Source: Salpingoeca rosetta (taxonomy: Eukaryota; Opisthokonta; Choanoflagellata; Craspedida; Salpingoecidae). Taken from it: a stretch of 15,000 nt of DNA. The stretch spans positions 298,244 through 313,243 of the forward strand of contig NW_004754912.1 of assembly GCF_000188695.1 (NCBI RefSeq). Reading direction: 5' to 3'. Shown in pieces: positions 1 to 15,000 of this stretch. The number at the start of each line of letters is the position of its first letter. Within the stretch, counting starts at the first letter, position 1. Both the position numbers and the translations under genes were made by a program. Below the pieces are notes generated by a model. It was given only the letters and a program-made list of their open reading frames with translations. It made no database searches and had not been told where the DNA came from.

Positions 1-1773
<1,773 letters not shown>

Positions 1774-2298
1774 GGTTGACCAGTCAATCCCAAAGCACAC
1801 CAAACAAGGTCGAGCTCACAAACAAATCAGCACGCCAACCGCGTCGCTCACACACACACTCTCTCACGCAAACCGCCCTTTGTTTGCTTCACTTGCTTGC
1901 TTTGACTATTCTGCGTCTGCTTTCCTCGCAGCCACCTGAGCAGCTTCACCAAACTGATGAGATGCTGGCTGGCTGCTACCGCTTCAATGCTGCTACAATG
2001 CTGCCGGCTGGTTGGCTGTTGCAGCTCGATGATGCTGCTGATGATGCCCACCACCACACGCTCAAACAACCAACGAAACAACGGTCTTTGTGTTTGGTTG
2101 TCGTCTTCGTTGTCTTCTTGCTTTGCGCAGAATAAAAAAAATTCTGCGGTGCGATTTCAGGGGTGTGGCGGATATGTGCGCTTGCGCAAACAATGCGCAC
2201 TTTGCAGCGCCATCTTGTGCGAATCGTAGCATCCCCACATTCTCTCCTTTGCGGCGCAATTTTGTTTTGGAGGCGTGAGTGCGGAGGACACAGACTTG
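1774..2298. promoter_or_regulatory. Divergent promoter region between KLC and the PAN/mucin membrane protein
   Basis: About 525 bp lie between the two start codons, and no conserved coding sequence is visible. On the left are simple Thr/Ser-like CT/CA stretches (1849-1930) and CTG/GAT-rich sequence (1955-2050). Nearer the plus-strand gene there is an A/T patch (AATAAAAAAAATT, about 2131-2143). It is followed by a GC-rich palindromic element at 2176-2200, GTGCGC-TTGCGCAA-(spacer)-GCGCAC, and GCGCCATCTT at 2207-2216. These resemble animal NRF1 (TGCGCA half sites) and YY1 (GCCATCTT) sites. Function is inferred from position and motif likeness only. Either or both 5' UTRs probably start here. Confidence 0.55.
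2176..2216. promoter_or_regulatory. TGCGCA palindrome cluster plus GCCATCTT motif
   Basis: GTGCGC (2176-2181), the perfect palindrome TTGCGCAA (2182-2189) and GCGCAC (2195-2200) form nested inverted repeats. GCGCCATCTT follows within ten bases. The cluster sits 80-120 bp upstream of the ATG at 2299, a fitting place for core-promoter control of that gene. Factor names (NRF1-like, YY1-like) are analogies from animal promoters. Confidence 0.4.
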
Positions 2299-4073
2299 AT
2301 GCGGACGATGGCTGGTGCTGGTGTTGATGGTGCTGCGACTGGACGTGCGAACAACACAGCAACAAGGATGAGCATGATGAGGATACTGGCCGTACTTGGG
2401 GTGATGCTGCTGGCTGCCACGGAAGCGCAGGCAACCGATGCTGGCTTGGGCGTGCTGGACGCTGGAGACGCTGCTGAAGCAGCAGCAGCAGCAGCGTCAT
2501 CAGTCTCAACACCGGCGGACGACACGCCAAACGGGGACGGCCACCTCTGCTACCGCGGATATGCGCCCTTCAACGACAAGACATGCATGTCCCTGGACCT
2601 GCAGCTGCTCATCGGCACGCCGGAGGAGTGCGCAGCCCACTGCGTTCGCCAGGGGCCCAAGTGCTTCGCCTGGACGTTCAGCAACACCACCCTGCCCAAC
2701 GGAGACATCATTCCCGCGTGCAAGACCGGGTACTGCCAGACGGTGCCCGGCGAGACGGAGCACGTGAGCGTGGGCTGCATGCGCGCGGTTCCGGAGGAGA
2801 TGCGCGTGAGAGAGCGGTCCATGCTGCTGCCCATCGACTCGCACCGCCACGTCGTGTCTGTCACGGTGGACTCGCAGCTGGCGCTGGCCGTCATCAACGA
2901 TTCGGCCATCAGCACCTTCCTCTTCAACAGCACGGGGTTCACCTTCCAGGCGGACATCAACACAACCGCGTTTGCACCAGAGGACTTTCCAATGGACACG
3001 GCCGCCGTGAGCCTCGGTGATGACCGTGTTGCCATCATTGGTGGCGCCTTCAGGCCATCCAGCACCACGCGCCCACCCACCACCACAACCACCACAACCA
3101 CTGCAAACCGCACCACCACAGTCACCACAACCACCACCACAACCACAACCACCGCAAACATCACAACCACAACCACAACTACCACCACAACTACCACCAC
3201 AACAACAACGACAACAACATCGACAACAACAACAACAACCACCACAAACACTACAACCACCACCACCACCAAGTCAACACCAACCACCAAGGCCGACCGC
3301 AACCGCCGCAGTGCCATGTTGGGCGAGCACTCCAAGCCAGCGGCACTGCCCTCCGTATGGGACGGCGTTGACGCGGCGTATGAGGAGCGTCGCATTGGGC
3401 CCATCGCCAGCATGCTCGTGTACTTCTTCCGCAACGACACATGGCTGACGGTGACGCCGCCATCCCTGCCGGCACTTGCTGGCCACGCCGCCGTGCGTGC
3501 AAGCAACGGCTCCCTGTTCATTGGGTTTGGGCGCAGCAACACCACCGCCACAGAGCGTTGCTTCTGGGAGAGCCGTGACGACGGGTGGACGTGGGCCCCA
3601 ATCCACTGCCCGGTCGGCGCGCACGACTGGCCGCTCGACTCTGCTGCCGTCGTTGCCCTGGGGAACCACCTGCTCGTCGTGGGCGGCAGGCTCCAAGACG
3701 GATCAGCCAGCGACAGGGTGCGCTGTTTGTGTGGTTTGGTGTGTGTGGTAGTGTGTATGAATGAGTGAGTGTGACATGATGTGCATGTGTGTTGTATATG
3801 TTGTGTCGTATTATGTTGTGTCGTGTTGTGCTTTGTTCCTGCGTGTACATGCGTTGCCCTCATCCCATCCCATCTCATCCCACATCGTGTTACCCCCCCC
3901 CTTCTTGCGCATGGCCTTTGATGCTGCTGCACAGATCTGGCTACGTGACTCGAATGACGGCACATGGGGCATCGTGGGGTGAGTTGCCTCAGCCATGCCA
4001 CACACTCCTGTTGCCTCAGCCACGCCACACACTCCTGTTGCCTCAGCCACGCCACACACTCCTGTTGCCTCAC

Positions 4074-4129
<56 letters not shown>

Positions 4130-4950
4130 ATCTCGTTTGTGTTCGTCCTGATCGCCGTCCACCCATCCTGTTGCTTTGTCAACTCTTCCCCGCCCTCACA
4201 ACCACCCATTACCGCCCCCCCCCCCACCTCCCATGCACCACTCCACATCATCATTCAATCGACACCGCCTGCGCAGGCTGCTCGTATCTGCTGCGCCGCG
4301 TCCGACTGCGCTGGCCCTCGACGCCTCGCTGGTGATGGTCTCCACGGGCCGATCGGCAGACGTCTTCCTCTACTCCATCACCAACAACGGCACCACCCTC
4401 GCACAGTACCCCGCTGGCTTCACCTCCTGGGCATCAGAGTAAGTCACACGTGTTGTGTTGTGTTGTGTGTGTGTGTGTGTGTGTGTGTGCGTGCGTGCGT
4501 GCGTGTGTGTGTGTTGTGTGTGTGTGTGTGCATGGCCCGCCCCAATTCTCTCCTTGTTACTGTTTCTTTCACCACCACCACCACCACCACCACCACCACC
4601 ACCACCACCTTTTTCGTGTACTCACCACCACCATCTCCCATTCCCCCCTTCCCCCCACCCCATATCACAGGTCCACGGACGTGGCCGATGTCGCTGTCGG
4701 CACCGCCATTGTGACCGATGCAGACACGGCGTCTGCGTGGGTGTACACGATGGTGCATCCACCAAGCCCGCCGCACAAGCACCTCAAGCCCTGGGCTGCG
4801 CGCCACGCGTTTGCGGTGGTGATTGGCGTGTTCATCGTGGTGGCGAGCGTCATCGCCGTTGCCGCCTTCTTCATGCCGACACCAGACAAGTTGAAGAAGA
4901 AGAAGAAGACTAAGGAGGGGCACACGCCTCTCGTCAACAACTTTGAGTAG
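2299..4950 (+). CDS. Type I membrane protein: PAN/Apple-like domain, poly-Thr stalk, propeller-like repeats, TM, Lys-rich tail
   Basis: Probable cell-surface receptor or adhesion protein; ligand unknown. Exons: 2299-3717, 3935-3978, 4277-4438 and 4671-4950, all with GT-AG ends and matching phase, giving 634 residues. The signal peptide is probably MSMMRILAVLGVMLLAATEA, starting at the ATG at 2368; the upstream in-frame ATG at 2299 would add 23 residues. Residues about 82-162 hold eight Cys (TPEECAAHCVRQGPKCFAWTF), the style of a PAN/Apple domain. A stalk at about 255-331 is almost pure Thr with a few Asn/Arg/Ser and is likely O-glycosylated. Flanking segments have repeated hydrophobic strands (DDRVAIIGGAF, NHLLVVGGR, NDGTWGIVG) that look kelch- or sialidase-like, and several N-x-S/T sites. 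One TM helix at about 588-610 (VVIGVFIVVASVIAVAAFF) is followed by a short KLKKKKKTKEG tail. The TAG stop is at 4948-4950. I do not recognise an orthologue by name. The topology and C-terminus are secure; the fold of the propeller-like part is inference. Confidence 0.85.
3061..3291 (+). repeat. Coding ACC/ACA/ACT repeat (poly-Thr stalk)
   Basis: About 230 nt of almost only A and C triplets (ACC, ACA, some ACT/ACG) encode the Thr-rich stalk inside exon 1 of the membrane-protein gene. The reading frame is open through the repeat and conserved-looking sequence continues on both sides. The long antisense poly-Val and shifted poly-Pro/Gln frames here are shadows of it. Confidence 0.95.
3718..3934 (+). 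repeat. Intron 1 of the membrane-protein gene, UG-rich 5' half, C-rich 3' half
   Basis: The intron starts GTGCGC and ends TGCACAG. Positions 3722-3838 are G/T-rich, with TTGTGTCGT motifs at about 3802-3810 and 3817-3825. Positions 3855-3904 are C/A/T-rich, with CATCCCATCCC repeats and an eight-C run. Confidence 0.85.
3983..4076 (+). repeat. 27-bp minisatellite, three copies plus a partial
   Basis: Unit starts GTTGCCTCAGCCACGCCACA and is 27 bp long. Copies lie at 3983-4009, 4010-4036 and 4037-4063, with a partial copy to about 4076. The first differs by one base (CAT for CAC). The array begins within the first bases of intron 2, right after the GTGAGT donor. The open frames through it (HTPVASAT repeats) have no coding support. 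Confidence 0.9.
4079..4127 (+). repeat. (AC)n microsatellite in intron 2
   Basis: About 24 uninterrupted AC units, directly after the 27-bp minisatellite, inside the intron at 3979-4276. Confidence 0.95.
4439..4670 (+). repeat. Intron 3 with (GT)n near the donor and (ACC)n near the acceptor
   Basis: The donor GTAAGT is followed by TGTTG and GT repeats (about 4450-4531). The second half holds about 13 ACC/CAC triplets (4570-4609) and then C-rich sequence up to ATATCACAG. The two tracts lie on opposite sides of the intron. Confidence 0.9.
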
Positions 4951-5926
4951 GCCGACGCATGAGGATGGTGGTGACAACAGTGGCTGATGATTGATGATTG
5001 ATGATTGATGATTGTTGGTGGCGGCAGTGGTTGTGGTGGTGGTGGCACTGCTGCTATTCCTGCTGCTGTTTCTCCTGCTGCTGCTGGTGGTGGTTGTAGA
5101 TTTGTCTCTGTGCTGTTTGCTTCCTTCTCTTCCTACAACGTACGCATATCGTGCCACGACCTGCTTGCTTGCTTGTGCATGTTTCGTTATCTTCCCCCTT
5201 ACCCTTTGACACTGCGGTCTTGATGCTTGATGTGCCTCTCTCGCTCTCTCGCTCTCTCGCTCTCTCGCTCTGTTGTGACCCTTGTGTTTTGTCTCTCGGC
5301 CTGTCGTGCTTGCATTCCATGTTTGATGTTTGGTTCACAACTCCTCCCCCGCTCGCTCTGCTTCTCCGCCTGTCCCTTGTTGCTCCGCCTCCGTTGTGGC
5401 TCCCTTGGGTCATGTGAGGTGGAGTCTTGAGTGGATGGATATGGAACGTGGTGGCCGCGGGGCTTTAGGTCAGGCTGCTTCATTTACACACTTCGTTTCA
5501 CAGTGTCAGTCAACGGTCGTAACAGCTGGAAGAGGCGAAGGCGGAGGGTAGGGGGGGGGGAACACAGGAGACAGGGCAGAGGGCGCTACACAGGGAGACA
5601 CTTGTCAGCCACTACGTCGTCATCCAAACACACACACAGACAGACAGACAGACACACACACACAGAGCCGCACAGAGCCGCACAGAGCAGTGGAGGAGTG
5701 CGATGGCACAGCGCCAAGTGTAACAAGAGGGAATAGGCACGTAGAACAGGAAAGGAAGAGCAGGGCAACAGTAACTGTAAGGTTGCACGCGTGACAGTAA
5801 CACGGTGGTTGGAGGAACGCACATAGCATCATACATGACACCATACACACACGACACCACACACGGCATCATGCACGACATCATACATGGCAGCATGCGA
5901 CATTGCACAGTGTCGTTGCAACGACG
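4951..5926. other. Convergent intergenic region with several simple repeats
   Basis: About 976 bp lie between two converging stop codons and should hold both 3' UTRs. No conserved protein block is visible in any frame. It contains a TGATTGA-type tandem repeat (about 4984-5014), GTG/CTG-rich triplet stretches (5014-5096), an 8-bp CTCTCTCG repeat (5236-5270), a CAGA/CA tract (about 5629-5663) and a degenerate array of CATCATACATG/ACACCA words (about 5827-5898). I found no AATAAA just downstream of either stop, so the polyadenylation sites are not resolved. Confidence 0.7.
5236..5270. repeat. 8-bp tandem repeat CTCTCTCG
   Basis: Four to five copies of an octamer of the form CTCTCTCG in the 3' flank of the membrane-protein gene. 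Confidence 0.9.
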
Positions 5927-6412
5927 TCACTTGGAAAGGGCGGTGAGCGCGGCTGGCGCGGTCTTGCCGGCCGCAGCGAGAGCCTTGCACATGCTGCGGG
6001 CAAGGCCGCTGACGGAGTAGTCGCCGTTGAGGCGGGGCGCAAGCTGCTGCTCATCGGCGTCGATGAAGCGCACCACAGGGTTGTTCCACGACGGCTCGCG
6101 GTACTTGCGCAGCACCTCTGCATCCGCGCCTCCCTTGTTGTTGAAGATGGCCACAGGCACAAACAGCGTGCTCGCTGCATCCACGATGGCGTGGTTCGAC
6201 AGCACCATCTGCCCGTACCCAACGCATGTGGAGCACCCAGGCACCTCCTGGAACAGCAGCAGCACGGGCTTGTTCTCCTCGTGCGCCTTCTTCAGACCCG
6301 CCGCGTAGTCCCGCAGCCACGGCACCTTGCCCAACTCGCGCCACGTGCTGCTGCCGCTGCTACCATTGCCGTCGCCGTCACCAGACATGCCTTTGGTTGA
6401 GCGCAGTCCCAT
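5927..6412 (-). CDS. Thioredoxin-fold protein with CSTC motif, intronless
   Basis: Likely a thiol-disulfide oxidoreductase or related thioredoxin-fold protein; substrate unknown. The single exon runs from the ATG at 6412 to the TGA at 5927-5929 and encodes 161 residues. A second in-frame ATG at 6388 has G at -3 and could be the real start. The 26-residue Gly/Ser-rich N-terminus (GDGDGNGSSGSS) has no hydrophobic signal. The core reads KPVLLLFQEVPGCSTCVGYG, a beta strand followed by a CxxC (Cys60, Cys63) at the start of a helix, as in thioredoxins. WNNPVVRFID (Pro112) fits the cis-Pro strand. Residues 71-92 (LSNHAIVDA, LFVPVAIFNN) fit the intervening helix and strand. Size fits a lone thioredoxin-like domain. 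Unlike all its neighbours it lacks introns. The specific subfamily is not recognised; I recall the PGCxTC and NNPVVRF style from bacterial thioredoxin-like proteins, but that is memory, not a search. Confidence 0.85.
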   Translation of the reverse strand: MGLRSTKGMSGDGDGNGSSGSSTWRELGKVPWLRDYAAGLKKAHEENKPVLLLFQEVPGCSTCVGYGQMVLSNHAIVDAASTLFVPVAIFNNKGGADAEVLRKYREPSWNNPVVRFIDADEQQLAPRLNGDYSVSGLARSMCKALAAAGKTAPAALTALSK

Positions 6413-6569
6413 GCGTTGTTGTTGTTGCTTCCTGTTGTGCCGTGTTATGTGTTTGTTTGGCTTTGTGCCTTCCCTGCTTTCCTTGACTCTCTTCTTGAGC
6501 AACCAAGCCTTTCTCTTCTTCTTCTTCTATCAAGTGAACAAATCAACGCATCGAGCTACCAGCTACAAG
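6413..6569 (-). promoter_or_regulatory. Short gap: 3' end of TULIP-PqiA gene and 5' region of the thioredoxin-like gene
   Basis: Only 157 bp separate the TULIP-PqiA stop (6570) from the thioredoxin-like ATG (6412). They must hold one 3' UTR and the next gene's promoter or 5' UTR. A GAA/CTT-type stretch at about 6513-6528 and GTT triplets at 6417-6426 are the only visible features. Confidence 0.5.
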
Positions 6570-13041
<6,472 letters not shown>

Positions 13042-13162
13042 TGCGCCACCCTTGCGTGGCTTCTGCTGCTTCTGCTGTTGTTTGCTGTGTTACATTAACC
13101 TGTGCAACCAAGCTCAGCAAGCACCAGCAACCGCTAACCACCACCGAGCATCAAACAAGCAG
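13042..13162 (-). promoter_or_regulatory. 121-bp gap between HSCB stop and TULIP-PqiA start
   Basis: This must hold the 3' end of HSCB and the promoter or 5' leader of the next gene. CTG/TGCTT-rich sequence and a GTTAATGTAAC stretch (minus strand, near 13090-13101) are visible, but no AATAAA. The ATG at 13041 has G at -3 and +4, a good start context. Confidence 0.5.
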
Positions 13163-13820
13163 CTAGACGGCGTCCAGGCGGTCGTGCACTTGGTCCTGCA
13201 AGTTGTCAAAGTACCGCAGCGCCAGCGTCGCCTCCTGAGGTGTGGTGTGGTGTCGTGTGTGTTGTGTTGTGCTATGAGTGGGAAGCACGGACGCATTCGG
13301 GTTGCGTACCAACACACACACACACACACACATGCACACACACACACACATACACACACAGCTGCTTGCTTGTACCTTCGCTGCAGCCATATCGCCAGCT
13401 CTGAACGTGTCTGCCATCGTCTTCAGTGTTTCGTCGCGCCGAGCTGCGGGCACGAACAAACGGCAGAGGAATGGGAAAGCAAGAGAGAGGAGAGAGACAA
13501 GTGCGGGAGTAAGGTTGAGGTGAGGGAAAAGTGTGTGGAGTGTGGATGGGGGCATAGGCAATGCCTTTCGTTTCGTTTCCTACTCTGAACTCGCAGCCAC
13601 AACGTGTACACGTGTACAGACTACCGCACCTGTGAGTGATTCCTCGAAAGCAAGGAGGGCATCCTCCGTCGTTGCTTCCGCCAGCTGCTCATTCAACTGC
13701 GCAATTCAACGCAAGCACGCACGCGAGGGTGTGAAGAGACGTGAGAAGGGCCAGTGCACACACACACTCACACACACACACACAGAGCACACACACACAC
13801 GCACACACACACACACACAC

Positions 13821-13888
<68 letters not shown>

Positions 13889-14944
13889 CACATCACGGTA
13901 CGAACCTCCATCACCTCCATGAGGAACTCAATGTCTGTTGCCTTCTCCTGCTCTGCAACGCCGTTTCCATTCAAGTCCAGCTGCAATCATTGAACGACAG
14001 CGAAACGGCGTTGAGGCAGAAGAGTGCGCGCGTGTGTTTGCTTGAACCAGCAAGCACGTTGCAAAGTGAGGCGTGAAGTTCCTCTGCGAACTGACCAGGT
14101 GGAGGGCGCGACTAAGAGGCGTGCGGATGGCGTTGTACGCGTCGTTGACAACCGCAGATTGCTGGCCTGAATACTCTTGCTCCTTCTGCAACCACGTGGA
14201 CAGGGACAGGGACAAGTGTTGGCCGTGAGAGGCAATACGAGGCACATGCCAGGCGCGACGCAAGCTTCAGCGCAGTGCAGGCTGACAGGTTTGGATGCAT
14301 CTCACATCCCACCTCGGACTTCATGCCGAACCGATCTGGGTGCAACTTTGTCTGGAGCGAGCGGAAGGTCTGTTCTGCCTTGGATAGATCCACATCAAAC
14401 GCCGCTGGCCTTTTGAAGGAGGAGGAGAAAGAAGAACAGGCGCAGCTTTGGCGTGAGCACAGGGAGGCAAACACGGACAGGCAGACATAATCACACACTC
14501 ACACTGCCTCCACACATAAACACACACACAATCTCGCTCTCACACACACACAATCTCGCTCTCACACACACACAATCTCGCTCTCACACACACAATCCCG
14601 CACACACACACACAATCTCGCACACACATATGCACTCACAAGTCGAGGACAGAAAAGTAGTTGGGTGTGCCCTTGTGCGGGGGTTGGATGGTACCGCAGG
14701 CAGCACAGAAGAAGGCACCGCTGGCTCCCGCAGGCTTGCCACAGCTCCAGCACACACTGCCCTCGGCAGAACTGGACGCCGCTCTTCTTGTCGTGGATGA
14801 CGATGAAATGCAGCGCGTCTGCGTCCATCTCGTACCTGCGCCAAATACCGCCCTTGGGTTGTTCGCCCTGACACTGCTGCCTCCCGTTACGCGACGCAGC
14901 TGCGTCCACGGCTGCAGCCTGCTTGCCCGCACACCGCACAGCAT
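13163..14944 (-). CDS. HSCB: HSCB / HSC20 (Jac1) iron-sulfur cluster co-chaperone
   Basis: Mitochondrial J-protein that brings the Fe-S scaffold ISCU to its Hsp70 and stimulates its ATPase. Exons: 14944-14640, 14409-14313, 14185-14096, 13980-13906, 13696-13630, 13443-13376 and 13234-13163, all in phase, 257 residues. Residues 1-60 are Arg/Ser-rich with no acidic residue, as in a mitochondrial presequence. CWSCG and CAACG (Cys65, 68, 80, 83) match the N-terminal zinc motif of animal HSC20. The J domain follows ([20 protein letters not shown]) with HPDRF at 125-129 and [19 protein letters not shown]. The C-terminal three-helix region has [15 protein letters not shown] and [16 protein letters not shown]. 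The frame stays open to the window edge upstream of the ATG at 14944, so the true start could lie just outside. The AAAAG acceptor of exon 2 is pyrimidine-poor but is the one that keeps frame and homology. Confidence 0.95.
13235..13375 (-). repeat. HSCB intron 6 with (CA)n on the donor side
   Basis: Plus-strand CA tracts at 13312-13361 lie by the donor (UG in the transcript). TGTCGTGTGTGTTGTGTTGTG at 13252-13271 lies near the acceptor (CA-rich in the transcript). The intron is only 141 nt long. Confidence 0.85.
13697..13905 (-). repeat. HSCB intron 4 with long interrupted (CA)n
   Basis: CA tract at about 13756-13885 with AGAG and CGCA interruptions, on the donor side, so UG-rich in the transcript. 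Confidence 0.9.
14410..14639 (-). repeat. HSCB intron 1 with a ~20-22-bp CA minisatellite
   Basis: Positions 14520-14632 hold four to five units of CACACACACAATCTCGCTCT, slightly varied in CA number. In the transcript the units read UG-rich and lie right next to the GTGAGTGC donor. Confidence 0.9.
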
Positions 14945-15000
14945 CCGCACGCCGCCACACAACACCCGCACAGCACCACCACCACGAAGCGCACAGCTCG

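Noticed and set aside
3995..4130. Repeat protein with HTPVASAT units
   Set aside because: It arises from the 27-bp minisatellite (a multiple of three) in an intron and runs straight into a CA repeat.
2550..4166. 538-codon minus-strand open frame rich in Val
   Set aside because: It is the antisense of the poly-Thr stalk exon, its intron and a CA repeat; the plus-strand frame has a signal peptide, Cys pattern, TM helix and consistent splice phases.
5927..6502. Longer thioredoxin-like protein starting at 6502
   Set aside because: That start is TTG, not expected in a eukaryotic nuclear gene; the first ATG in frame is at 6412.
14562..14960. Alternative minus-strand frame over HSCB exon 1
   Set aside because: It lacks the CxxC pairs and J-domain start found in the adjacent frame, which splices in phase to the HPD exon.

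Overview
The window is eukaryotic nuclear DNA. Genes are GC-rich, protein-coding and split by many short GT-AG introns stuffed with (CA/GT)n microsatellites. Gene content (kinesin light chain, mitochondrial HSCB with a Cys4 N-terminus, a PAN-like mucin-type receptor) and compact spacing suggest a unicellular relative of animals. A choanoflagellate of the Salpingoeca/Monosiga type is my best guess; this is inference, with no species marker in view. I rebuilt gene models by hand from conserved protein blocks, splice consensus and codon phase; every listed junction keeps phase.

Layout: (1) 1-1773, minus: the 5' part of a kinesin light chain gene (six exons seen, gene runs off the left edge). (2) 1774-2298: divergent promoter region. 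(3) 2299-4950, plus: a four-exon type I membrane protein with a Cys-rich PAN/Apple-like domain, a poly-Thr stalk, propeller-like repeats, one TM helix and a Lys-rich tail. (4) 4951-5926: convergent intergenic region with simple repeats. (5) 5927-6412, minus: an intronless thioredoxin-fold protein with a CSTC active-site motif. (6) 6570-13041, minus: a 12-exon gene for a ~1326-residue protein that joins a signal peptide, a luminal BPI/TULIP-like region and two PqiA/LetA-type membrane modules, with a low-complexity tail. (7) 13163-14944, minus: a seven-exon HSCB (HSC20/Jac1) iron-sulfur co-chaperone.

HSCB, TULIP-PqiA and the thioredoxin-like gene lie head to tail on the minus strand with only 121 and 157 bp between coding regions. 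No pathway visibly ties the five genes together: KLC is transport, HSCB is Fe-S biogenesis, and the TULIP-PqiA protein is probably lipid handling.

The two points most worth a second look are the TULIP-PqiA/LetA fusion, which looks like a one-polypeptide eukaryotic counterpart of bacterial LetA/LetB-type lipid transport, and a strand-aware polarity of intronic repeats. Read in the transcript sense, (UG)-rich tracts tend to sit next to donors and (CA)/(C+A)-rich tracts next to acceptors, in genes on both strands. No tRNA, rRNA, CRISPR array or intact mobile element was seen.
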